From Arenicola marina (lineage: Eukaryota; Annelida; Polychaeta; Arenicolidae): a stretch of 64,000 bases of DNA. The notes beneath the pieces were generated by a model, which did no database searches, was not told the origin of the DNA, and saw only the letters and a list, made by a program, of their open reading frames with translations. Made by a program: the position numbers and the translations under genes. Numbering within the stretch: the first letter of the stretch is position 1; the number at the start of each line of letters is the position of its first letter. Below are positions 1 to 8,471 of this stretch, piece by piece. The DNA is taken from positions 11,610,823-11,674,822 of the forward strand of contig OZ025252.1 in the NCBI GenBank assembly GCA_964019135.1, read 5' to 3'.

Positions 1-476
1 TTTTAGTGCAATAATCATTCGCTCCGATTCCCGCGCCAAAAAAGCCATGCGACTCGAGGCAGACAGCCAAATATAAACATCAGTGGCCGAACCAGGGTTT
101 ACTGGGTTTGTGTGTGTGTGGTGGGGGGTTATGTTTGTACATCATCGATTTGAGAATCCGGGGAAGTAAGGGTAGGGGAAGGAGGTCCGAAACCGTCAAA
201 GCGACGTCTGTGCACACTTTTCCTTGAAAACCTTGTAACGTCAAATCATAGACATTTATGTCTGTGGTCAAATACAACTGACGTAAATGGTATGACGTCA
301 CTAAGCTTATTCCCGCTCGTGCCTTTATTTCGCGCGCGACACTTGACACTAACTTGACGTACTTAACGTGTAGGTGTAAACCTACATCTATAGAGGATAC
401 GTATACTATTTTGAACAGTTCCAGTTTAAGAAAGACTTGAAGCAAAGACTTATAAGAACTTGCACCAAAACTCAGT
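1..476 (+). promoter_or_regulatory. CATSPER1 upstream region with CRE palindrome
   Basis: This is non-coding sequence before the channel start codon. A perfect TGACGTCA cyclic-AMP response element lies at 293-300, about 180 bp before the ATG, with a CGCG-rich patch around 329-340. CREB/CREM-type factors are known to drive many testis genes through such sites, which would fit a sperm channel. That link is inference. I see no clear TATA box, and the transcription start cannot be placed. Confidence 0.4.
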
Positions 477-819
477 ATGCCAATTCTAGAGGAGCTTCAG
501 ACAATTCGCCGAGCCAGTCATGGCCACGGCACACCATCGCATTTTCGACGTCAAACCATTAATATCAGCGAAGAGGACAAAAGGAGAATGAGTATGGGTT
601 ACGACCAATTTGTCTTCAATGACAATATAGGCCTACAAGGTCAAGAGCAGGCGAAACAGCCTAAAATTGTTGGTGGCATTGTGTTTACAAGCGAATTTCA
701 TGAAATAATGCATACGCTTACCGAATCTCGCTTTTTCACTTTTTTTATTTTGTTCATAATCTTATTAAACACCATGATGCTTGTGGCACAGACATGGCAA
801 ATTGTTCTCGTACGGGCAA
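477..819 (+). CDS. CATSPER1: CATSPER1 exon 1: N-terminus and S1
   Basis: Encodes residues 1-114 plus one base. Ends at the donor GTAAGT (820). S1 reads FFTFFILFIILLNTMMLVAQ, very like the S1 of vertebrate CATSPER1. Confidence 0.9.
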
Positions 820-3800
820 GTAAGTGATATATCTAGACCAATTATACTTATCTTGACACTTAAGTTGGCCTAAATCAATGAACATTATTCATTATATAGA
901 TCTTAGTAGACCTAAGATCGAAGGGCGAGTAATGGCTAATGCAAAGGTCTCTTGGTCGATCTACTTAATCATGTAGCCTAATTAGATTCTAACATCAAGT
1001 GTGATGTAGCCTATTGTATCGATTTGAAGAGCGGAACCAACTATTTAGATCTTTGCCTATACTGGTCAAATATGCGGAATTTGAGCATTCATGAAGCTTT
1101 TATACTACCTCATTGGCTTGTTCATTGTTATCCTGGATATATCGAGTACTTCTCTTTACAGCCTGGTATTTCACCGCCATAGACAATGTCTTCTTAGGCA
1201 TCTATCTTACGGAGATAATACTAAAATTGTACGTCTGGCGCTCCAAGTTTTTTTCGGAAGGATGGAATATCTTAGGTTTGTCACTTATACACCCTAAAAG
1301 CCACCCTTTGGAAATGGCAAATATCTAGTACGTACAAATCTGTTTGTGAGTGTTTTTTAATCCGTGAATCAAGGCCTCTGTTAATGAAGTGTGTAAAAAG
1401 GATATAGGCCTATGTAGATCTAGCTTTGAAAATCAAGGGGCTGAATCCATGTGTTGAAAAGCGGCAAATTTATGTCTTCTATAATTATTACGACCGACTG
1501 CTCGAGACCACGGCTAATACCAAAGAAATCCACACCTAAAATACCATGCAAATTGCGTTGGGAACTGGTGTCCACACTAAAAATACAAAAAGGGGATTGG
1601 ATTTGAAATAATTAATAGACCTACATCCCATTCTCATTAAAATAGTGCAGTTATCAATGGATATGTAGATCTATCTTGGCGCTACCCTTTCTTTCCTGCT
1701 TTCTTTTATTTTCAGATTTGACCATTGTCGTCTTCAATCTGGTCGACTTTCTAGTGAATCTTGTTCTCCAGAACGTCGGGGGTTTCAACGGAGCCGCCAT
1801 CTTTCGCCTTCTGAGGATTTTTCGTGCCGTGAAGGCCATCCGAGCTCTTCGCGTGCTGAGAACTATTCGGTAACATACAGGCCTACTCAGACATGACACG
1901 GCCGTACTATTGATATTTTCCACATTGGTTTATTACTGACAGAAGTCTAAAGACTTCTGTCAGTATACTACTCAGCTCGGTTTGTAAATTTCTTTGTATG
2001 TTTGTTTGTCAGCTTGCTTGTCACATCGATACAGGTCGTAATTCGACAGCTACGGTCATCGGTCTTTACCAAAAGGTAGATTGGTGAAATGGCTCGGTCA
2101 AGTTCGTTAATGGCATATGTAGGTCAAAGGTCAAGGTCACAGCGATTTTTTATAAAAAAAGTTAACGCATATATCTCCGTTAATATTAGAGATAGAGATC
2201 TCGGGTAAGTTTCAAAATGTGCTGCCCATCAAGGGGCATCTTTCGTGTATTGTTAACTTTTTGACGCGTCATACTCATTTTCGAGCAAAATGAGATAATA
2301 GGTTTTTCGGAAAACACACTAAATCACCTCTGTCAGTTTTGTGGCTTTTGGACACATTTAAAACCAAGTTATCGCTATAAGGTTCTGACATGTCATAGAA
2401 ATATGAATAGGAATAACCTCTGTAGAATCTTAGGTCTCTCCAGTGCGTCACGTGACGTCACGATGACGTCACTTTCGGTACATACAAAAAATTGTCAAAA
2501 ATCGAAAAAAGCTAGACCGGGGTCATATTGTGGGGAAAGTGATCTCTGGCAGAGCTAGAGAGTAAAAACAATACGTTCCAATCTTACTTCCGGTTCCAGA
2601 GCGGCGGGAAGTTGTCTGTGGGACTTCCCATGTTAAATCCCTCCATCTCTCAAGCTTGGAAAAATGTTTTGTCGCATATTTCTCAAGTGCCTTCGTCAAA
2701 CACTACCAGGATTTTTTCTTTGATTCAATATGGTACTTAGTAGAAACAATGGATACCATGTGGTATTTGAATAAAAAATGACGTCAGAGGATTTTTTTGA
2801 AATTTGGCCAATGGTAAAAGATGGGGATTTTTATCGCTGGCAAAGGCTCCCACGGGCGACCTATGCCAGTTATCGTTTAATGCTTGCAGTTGTGGATGGA
2901 CCGGACTGAGATGAGCCACCAACGGTAAACATGGTGACATAACGTACTAACTTTTCGGTATATAGTCGAAAACGTTTAACATGGAACCCTATGGGGAAAA
3001 TCTAATTTCATTCAATTTGACATACTTTCGTTTGAGCGATCTCACTTTGCTTTACCATGGTGAGAGATGTGGACGAGTACAAGAGTCCCAGAGTAGGCTG
3101 ACGGCAAACGCGCGTCTCAGTTTCGTTTCCATGGCAACCGAAGATTTGCTCAATGATAAAGTATACAAACTGGGTCTAACTTAGAAAAATCCTCAAAAAT
3201 CGGAAAAACTAGCTGGACCTTCGATCGTTGCGTATAATTGTAGGGAGGATATGTCTCCAGATCGCTATTGGCAGTAAAGCATTATTATCCTTTACATCTT
3301 AGGTGCAGAATCTTTTCTTCGTCTGCTAGTTTTTCATTTATCCGCAATGATGAACAATAGCAATTTCGGTAATTATGTCAAGCCATATCAGAAGAGCTGA
3401 CAGTCCTACCGCCGTTCTAGTCAACGTTTTTGATTGATAGTACAAAGGTTTGTGTTTTGGTATTTGGACGTGGTCGTGCGTCATGCCATGAGGTCAGCAT
3501 GACGTGATGACGTCATAATTTGGTAAATGCCATTACTCGCCTATAAAACGTCATAGAGACTTCCGGTTTGTTTGAGGTTAAACCTTATACCAAGAGACAA
3601 CTGGTGGTATGCGTAAATTTTTTGGTGGTACTGAAGCGTGTGCGTCAAAAAGGACGTCCAAGTTTACGTTACCCGACTTAATCGCGAGATCGTCTAAGTT
3701 TCAACTACATAGGCACTAGCTGAAATCACTAGGTACATAAGCAGGTAAAGTGAAAAACATTGAAGCTAAATTGTTCATTTTTGTAAGCGTCAGTGACGTC

Positions 3801-4263
3801 ATGTGACGTCACGTTGACGTTTCCATGGCAACGGAACTAAGCCTAAAGTAAAAGTATAGAGAGTCTGGCCAAATTGGAAAATTCAATACAAATCAGGTGA
3901 AGAGAGAGAGAGAGAGGAGCTGTACGACATGGGTGCAAGTTACTTCTGTCAGTTCCATTCAGCCTACGGCTGATTATGGTCTTGTTTATTTCACTACATT
4001 AAAGTTCATGGATCACATACACGTCACGTTCAATGATAACATCGTATCGTTATTCATGTTATAACTTTGTTTGTCCTTTTTTTGCCCTGTTACAAAAATA
4101 ACCGCAAACTGACGAACCATGGCGTCCTAATTCTAAATACCATCACGTAACAGTTATAATGATAACATAGTTTTTCCTGTTTTAGCAGTCACCGATAGGC
4201 TTCATTGACACTAGAACACGCTGCCCACAATGAAATGTTATGTCGTTGTCCTTATCATTACAC

Positions 4264-4303
<40 letters not shown>

Positions 4304-7300
4304 ATAGTTCATGCTTTTACGGCAAAATGTAACCTAAAGACTACCACATCATGGGTATTTCGCCGGCTGTATGCGTTCAGGCTGACGGGCAGATTTTCTT
4401 GTTGCATGACCTTATTATTGTTTGCAGCTTCCTTGCCAACCTGCAGGTGATCATGGCAACCTTACTGCAGTCCATTAAGTCGATCGGCGCCATTGTTATC
4501 CTGATGTCCCTCTTTGTCTGTATCCTTGTTATTATTTGCTAACTTCGGTCTTCTGCGAAGCTTTTCTGAAGCGATCAAAACGATCGCTCTGGATTATTTC
4601 TTTCACGTTGGTGTCATTGCAATTATGTATTGTACACTATTATTGGCCCGGGGGGGGGGGGGGGCACTATTATACATATCTGTTGGAGGGGGAAGAGGAG
4701 TCCGCGGGTGCCCCTTGATGCCTGCGTACGCCGAAGTGTGATGGAAGAGATACCCTACAGAGTGAACATTTATGAAGAAAAAGATACCCATATGGAGCGA
4801 ACATTTAGGATAAAAAGATATTTTATAACTTGCGACCGTGGGAAGGGTGGGGGGGGGATTCTCACGATTGCGACCGGGCGTAAGGCGGGGGGGAGGGGGG
4901 GGTGGGGGCTATGAAAATGTGCGTTCATAGACAGGGTTTGCCGGGCAAGAGAAATGGTTTGCATGGAACAGCGACAGAGTGGGTCAACGGAAATATTGGC
5001 GGTAAAACACCCGTTCCGAGCGGCTTTTCGAGGTGAAACCCCCCCGTATTTTTGAGGTGAAAAAAAGGGAGGGGGGCTTTACCGCGGAATCCCCCCAACC
5101 CAGCAATGTATTAAGTACCCCCTCCCCCCTGGGATTATTGGAGTGATGCTTATGGGATTTACCTGAACAAACGACAGATATGTTTGCCGTCATTGGTCGA
5201 GGCTTGTACGCTGATGTTGATGAAGAACGTTTTGGTTCTCTCTGGATAACCATATTTACGCTTTTTCAACTTCTGACACTGGATGATTGGTTCGAGATTT
5301 ACAATACCAACAACGAGCGAGGTAACATTACAGCCAGAAGACATTATCATAATCCGTTAATGATATTATATCATTGTTTTGCTGTCTTCTGCAATTGCAA
5401 CTTGCCCCGCATGAGAAGTTATAAATTGTTATACTTTATTTGAATTAAATCTCACGACGTCGAATTACCGGCATGTTTAATAAATATGTCGCACTGAACA
5501 CGTTAACTGCATGTTTTTTGTCAAAGCTTGTCAATCGCCGGATTAAGTTTAAAAACAACTTCATACGCCTGGTGATAGCATTGACAACTTTAAAAAGGAA
5601 CCTCGTTGACGTCAATTGGCTCCAAAACAAAGTTAAGAGTTTTCGAGATTTCAAGGCCATAAATCGAGCGACAACCAGTTTATCGTGCAGTTCCGACCAA
5701 AGTGCTTCGTTAAATAGAACACCCAAGAACTTTCATTCTAGAGTAATGCAAAAGAATGAAGAAATGGATGAGCCTACAGATTGAACTAAGCCAAACTGTG
5801 GTGTAGGAACACAATTATAGCAACATGGGTGTCTTTTTTCAGGCAGAGGACATATCCTGCTCTACCTGTTTCTCTATATTGTTGTAGAGTATTTCATATT
5901 TCTCAAGTAGGTATATATGCGTTCTCCGAGTTGTCTGTCTCGCGTGCGTAATGTGATAATAAGGTTAAATTGTTCAGATTATGCACCATAACTAAGAAAC
6001 TGGTCGAAAAATGTGTGATGTAATCCCCGCCCCCTGCATGCCTTCCCCTATGCCTTATCATTGACTGGTGCAGTGCATAGAAAAGGCCTCTATAGCCTAC
6101 TGATGGTCATATTGTAGTATGTGTAGACCTAGCGCTAAATAATACATTATAAGGTTAACTTAATAAAAGTTATCTTACAAGTTGGTATTTTCATGTTTTC
6201 TGTTCGTGTGTGTTGACCAATTAGGTGCGAATATGTAATGGTATAGGCGTGTACATAAATTTGTATTCCAGCTTGTTTGTTGCGGTGTTGGTGGACAACT
6301 TTCAGCTGACACTCGAGGCGGCGAATGAAACGAGAAAGAAGAAGGTGGTGATATATATACGTAACGTTAGCAGTTAGTAGATGGTTTCACAGCTACGTAG
6401 ACCTATGCGATGTAAGACGGTTGCCGTAGAAACTCTGATTTCACTTGGTCTAATGCATCACTCACGAACTTGATATTCGCCAGGTGGCTCCTTAACACGT
6501 ATATAAGTCAGCTCCCTAACACGTATATAAGTCAGAACTTTCCTTTCCTCAAGAAAAGACTTTGTGAATTCCGTAGAATGTAAAGTGTGTTGCTCTGAGC
6601 AATGCAGACGCTCATAAACGTCTATTTAGCTATCATTACATGTAACCTCCTATATTAATGTGCATATTATTTAATGATTTAAGAGTCTTGAAGATAGTGA
6701 CGATGAAGATGAGCTCTACGCCCCCTCTGTCAGTTCAGGTAGGAAGAGGGGAGGGACGAGTTTGTTATGTAACGCCAGGACATCGTGGTCCAGATATATA
6801 ACGCCCGAAAGCTTATATTTTGTGGAACAAAATAACATCTTGTACTTAATGAGGCTTTTATCTAATGGTGCTTTGTGGTCCATCATAGCGCCTAGTGTGT
6901 GCACATCCAAATCAGAATATAAACTGTATCCTTCTGATCCTGATAATATCGTAATATATTGTGGATCCAGCTGGCAGTGTGGAGTCTCGGGAGTCGGACG
7001 AGCAAAGAGAGAGAAAGGTTCTGGAAGAACATTTCCCCAGCGTGAGCGATCAGTACGGCATTTGTTTTCTCTACCTTGAAACTTTGTGTATTTGGTGAAG
7101 ATTATAGAATCGCCAGAGAAAACGTTCCAATTGCACCACCGATGGAATAATAACCACACGCATTTATTTCTATATTTAATAATGTGTCACATGAGTAGTT
7201 TAAACCTAATGTCTTGGCCTTAAAACAGGAAACGCGAGACGTTGCGTGAATACTTTCGCGTGCTGACGTCACTAGAGTACAACTCGATGATCTTGGCCAA

Positions 7301-7648
7301 GCAGCAGCGGATATTGGACATGATGGTGGACATGTGTGCCGACGTACGTACCCAAGGTTTATCTAGAAGCAAACATTGCAATAAGAACACGGTCTGGTCC
7401 CGGTGTCGTGGCAAACAATTTAGGTGGGCATTGAGGGGGCCTTAAGGGAAAAGCGCTTGAACATACGGGCCCAGATCACCTTGGGACGTAAGCTGCTGTC
7501 AACCACAGCAATCAATTAAGTAACGACAAATGTAGCAGAAGCTAACTATTATATATCCAACCTCTATTACTATCGCCGGTAGTTAGGAGATATCCTTGCA
7601 TATTTTATATATTTGGTATTTATTTCTCAGACCAACGACGACTTATAG
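477..7648 (+). CDS. CATSPER1: Cation channel sperm-associated protein 1-like (11 exons, 417 aa)
   Basis: This is a pore-forming alpha subunit of the CatSper sperm calcium channel, which acts in the flagellar membrane. Exons: 477-819, 1162-1275, 1716-1869, 4428-4519, 5178-5321, 5843-5906, 6272-6344, 6684-6738, 6971-7052, 7229-7343 and 7631-7648. All introns are GT-AG and phases match throughout. S1 is about residues 86-108 and S2 about 116-137. S4 carries R/K at 183, 186, 189, 192, 195, 198, 201 and 204. The pore motif TLDDW is at 268-272 and S6 is about 284-316. The tail is acidic and then helical. The TLDDW pore fits CATSPER1 better than CATSPER2, 3 or 4, whose pore motifs I recall as different. 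The N-terminus is short (about 85 residues before S1) and lacks the long His-rich tail of mammalian CATSPER1. Introns 5, 6 and 7 (5322-5842, 5907-6271, 6345-6683) hold nothing I recognise. The first ATG of exon 1 is taken as start; an extra 5' exon is possible. Confidence 0.93.
1162..1275 (+). CDS. CATSPER1: CATSPER1 exon 2: S1-S2 linker and S2
   Basis: Acceptor TCTTTACAG ends at 1161; donor GTTTGT at 1276. Encodes WYFTAIDNVFLGIYLTEIIL followed by the S2-S3 loop ending GWNIL. Enters at phase 1 and leaves at phase 1. Confidence 0.9.
1716..1869 (+). CDS. CATSPER1: CATSPER1 exon 3: S3 and voltage sensor S4
   Basis: Acceptor TATTTTCAG ends at 1715; donor GTAACA at 1870. The first codon joins to Asp (NILD), as in the family. 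S4 has a basic residue at every third position; the core is RAVKAIRALRVLRTIR. Confidence 0.92.
1934..1965. repeat. Perfect 15-bp-arm palindrome, possible element end
   Basis: Arms 1934-1948 and 1951-1965 are exact reverse complements separated by AA. The core ACTGACAGAAGT is found once more, inverted, at 3942-3953. This pairing would suit terminal repeats of a non-autonomous DNA element about 2 kb long. No target-site duplication is obvious. Confidence 0.5.
2121..2139 (+). promoter_or_regulatory. Overlapping nuclear-receptor half-sites (DR1 plus ERRE)
   Basis: The run AGGTCAAAGGTCAAGGTCA holds a perfect DR1 (2121-2133) and a perfect TCAAGGTCA extended half-site (2131-2139), which is the ERR/SF-1 type. 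The match to these consensus sites is direct. A role in the channel gene is inference, and it may belong to the inserted element. Confidence 0.3.
3125..3138. promoter_or_regulatory. RFX X-box-like palindrome, copy 1
   Basis: GTTTCCATGGCAAC matches the palindromic RFX site (GTNNCC-AT-GGNAAC). RFX factors control many ciliary and flagellar genes. The site is inside intron 3 of a sperm-flagellum channel gene. Confidence 0.35.
3819..3832. promoter_or_regulatory. RFX X-box-like palindrome, copy 2
   Basis: Identical 14-mer to the site at 3125, here directly after a cluster of GACGTCA motifs (3792-3815). Two identical copies 694 bp apart argue either for selection or for copies of one repeat. Confidence 0.35.
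4267..4300. repeat. (TA)17 microsatellite
   Basis: An uninterrupted TA run just before exon 4 of CATSPER1. Confidence 0.95.
4428..4519 (+). CDS. CATSPER1: CATSPER1 exon 4: S4-S5 linker and S5
   Basis: Acceptor GTTTGCAG ends at 4427; donor GTATCC at 4520. Encodes FLANLQVIMATLLQSIKSIG and then the S5 core AIVILMSLFV. Phase 2 in, phase 1 out. Confidence 0.9.
4520..5177 (+). other. CATSPER1 intron 4, G-rich
   Basis: The coding strand carries a run of about 15 G (4650-4664) and further G runs at about 4849-4857 and 4888-4907. These could form quadruplexes in the nascent RNA and are prone to assembly error. Short open frames here are low-complexity artefacts. Confidence 0.6.
5178..5321 (+). CDS. 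CATSPER1: CATSPER1 exon 5: S5 end and pore helix/filter
   Basis: Acceptor ACGACAG ends at 5177; donor GTAACA at 5322. Contains TIFTLFQLLTLDDWFEIYN. The T-x-D-x-W filter with a pore-lining aspartate is the calcium-selective CatSper signature. Confidence 0.93.
5843..5906 (+). CDS. CATSPER1: CATSPER1 exon 6: S6 first half
   Basis: Acceptor TTTTTTCAG ends at 5842; donor GTAGGT at 5907. Encodes RGHILLYLFLYIVVEYFIFL. Too short to be found by length alone. Confidence 0.9.
6272..6344 (+). CDS. CATSPER1: CATSPER1 exon 7: S6 second half
   Basis: Acceptor TATTCCAG ends at 6271; donor GTGGTG at 6345. With the split Asn codon it continues NLFVAVLVDNFQLTLE, closely matching the family's NLVITVLVDSFQ. Confidence 0.9.
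6684..6738 (+). CDS. CATSPER1: CATSPER1 exon 8: acidic post-S6 linker
   Basis: Encodes SLEDSDDEDELYAPSVSS. Acceptor TTTAAG ends at 6683; donor GTAGGA at 6739. The acceptor tract is weak, but this frame is the only one that joins both neighbours without a stop. Confidence 0.75.
6971..7052 (+). CDS. CATSPER1: CATSPER1 exon 9: charged tail
   Basis: Acceptor GGATCCAG ends at 6970; donor GTACGG at 7053. Encodes SRESDEQRERKVLEEHFPSV. Needed to restore the frame between exons 8 and 10, and it aligns with the segment before the terminal coiled coil in vertebrate CATSPER1. Confidence 0.8.
7229..7343 (+). CDS. CATSPER1: CATSPER1 exon 10: C-terminal helix
   Basis: Acceptor TTAAAACAG ends at 7228; donor GTACGT at 7344. 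Encodes LREYFRVLTSLEYNSMILAK and QQRILDMMVDMCAD, matching the conserved terminal coiled-coil region of the family. Confidence 0.88.
7631..7648 (+). CDS. CATSPER1: CATSPER1 exon 11: last five residues and stop
   Basis: Acceptor TTTCTCAG ends at 7630. Reads TNDDL then TAG. The protein length and the ending (family: VD...E-D-F) support this micro-exon, but an alternative donor 4 bp downstream in exon 10 would change the tail. Confidence 0.65.
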   Translation, partial: TNDDL

Positions 7649-7697
7649 TTTTGAGGCAAAATTTGACGCGATGTGAGCTGCTGTCTGGCAGAAGCAA

Positions 7698-7871
7698 ATC
7701 ACGTGGTATCACCTACTACATCACGAGGTATCGTCTACCACATCACGTGTTATCGTCTACCACATCACGTGGTATCGTCTACCACATCACGTGGTATCGT
7801 CTACCACATCACGTGTTATCGTCTACCACATCACGTGGTATCGTCTACCACATCACGTGTTATCGTCTACC
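7698..7871. repeat. 22-bp tandem repeat in CATSPER1 3' UTR
   Basis: About eight copies of a 22-bp unit with core CACATCACGTGGTATCGTC; some copies read GTGTTATC instead of GTGGTATC. Each good copy has a CACGTG E-box palindrome. It lies 50 bp after the stop codon, so it should be transcribed. Confidence 0.9.
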
Positions 7872-7974
7872 ATTGTACTATCGTATCATGGATTTCTCTA
7901 TATGTTATAGAAAAACATTAGATTAAGTATCCGTTAATAAGACAATTGTTAATTAAGAAACTGTGTGTAAAATT

Positions 7975-7980
7975 AATAAA
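7975..7980 (+). promoter_or_regulatory. CATSPER1 polyadenylation signal
   Basis: AATAAA in an A/T-rich setting 330 bp after the stop codon. It is the first canonical signal after the coding end. Confidence 0.7.
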
Positions 7981-8170
7981 ATATTTCAAAAGTGGACTGA
8001 GTTGTCCTTGTCTCTTTCCTATCATGTAAAGCAGCGGTGGTTTGTTACATATTATACATATTGGTGCTAAGCGGACGCTGCATGCACCATACTAACGAGC
8101 AATGACTTCAGAATTATATGGCTTATATTCTTAGAATAACTAAGGCTGCGGCAAAAAACAAAATACAGCC

Positions 8171-8471
8171 TTATGTTGTAGCAAGACACTTGTTGATCAG
8201 TGTTAATGTGTGGCGCCACAGCTCTACAGAGGCCAGCACTGTGAGTGCGGCCAGAGCCAGCCACGGACCTCCCCCAGCATGGAGGCTTCCCACTGAGTTG
8301 TCCGCGTGGGAGATGAGCTCTGGCGGGGGCAGAATATCAGAATTACACAGGTTTCCTTGGCAACACACGGTACAGGAACCGTTGAGACGAGTCCACAGTG
8401 ACACCAGCTCGTCCATGAAGGTCTGGCTGAAGTCCATCGAAGGGTCTTCCACGGAATCCGAGAGGTATACA
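8171..8471 (-). CDS. Terminal exon: end of three-finger domain and C-terminal hydrophobic tail
   Basis: Acceptor CTACCTTTCAG precedes 8471; stop TAA at 8173-8171. Contains [14 protein letters not shown], the CC-x4-C-N signature that closes Ly6/uPAR domains. This is followed by a spacer and the hydrophobic stretch [16 protein letters not shown] with a short tail. That pattern suggests GPI-anchor attachment; a transmembrane helix with a 14-residue tail is the alternative. Confidence 0.82.

Larger units (their letters stand above)
1870..4427 (+). other. CATSPER1 intron 3 with repeat-like and motif-rich DNA
   Basis: This 2.56-kb intron has no coding sense. It holds a perfect 30-bp palindrome (1934-1965) whose arm recurs at 3942-3953, so 1935-3953 may be an inserted inverted-repeat element. 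It also holds many GACGTCA/GTGACGT sites (near 2450-2475, 3484-3512, 3792-3815), two RFX-like palindromes, a GA microsatellite at about 3899-3917, and an AT microsatellite at 4267-4300. Confidence 0.6.

Noticed and set aside
4603-4964. Short open frames on both strands around the G runs
   Set aside because: Low-complexity G/C runs inside CATSPER1 intron 4; no splice-consistent extension.
6716-7159. 147-codon minus-strand frame opposite CATSPER1 exons 8-9
   Set aside because: Antisense shadow; the plus strand has exons that restore the channel frame exactly.
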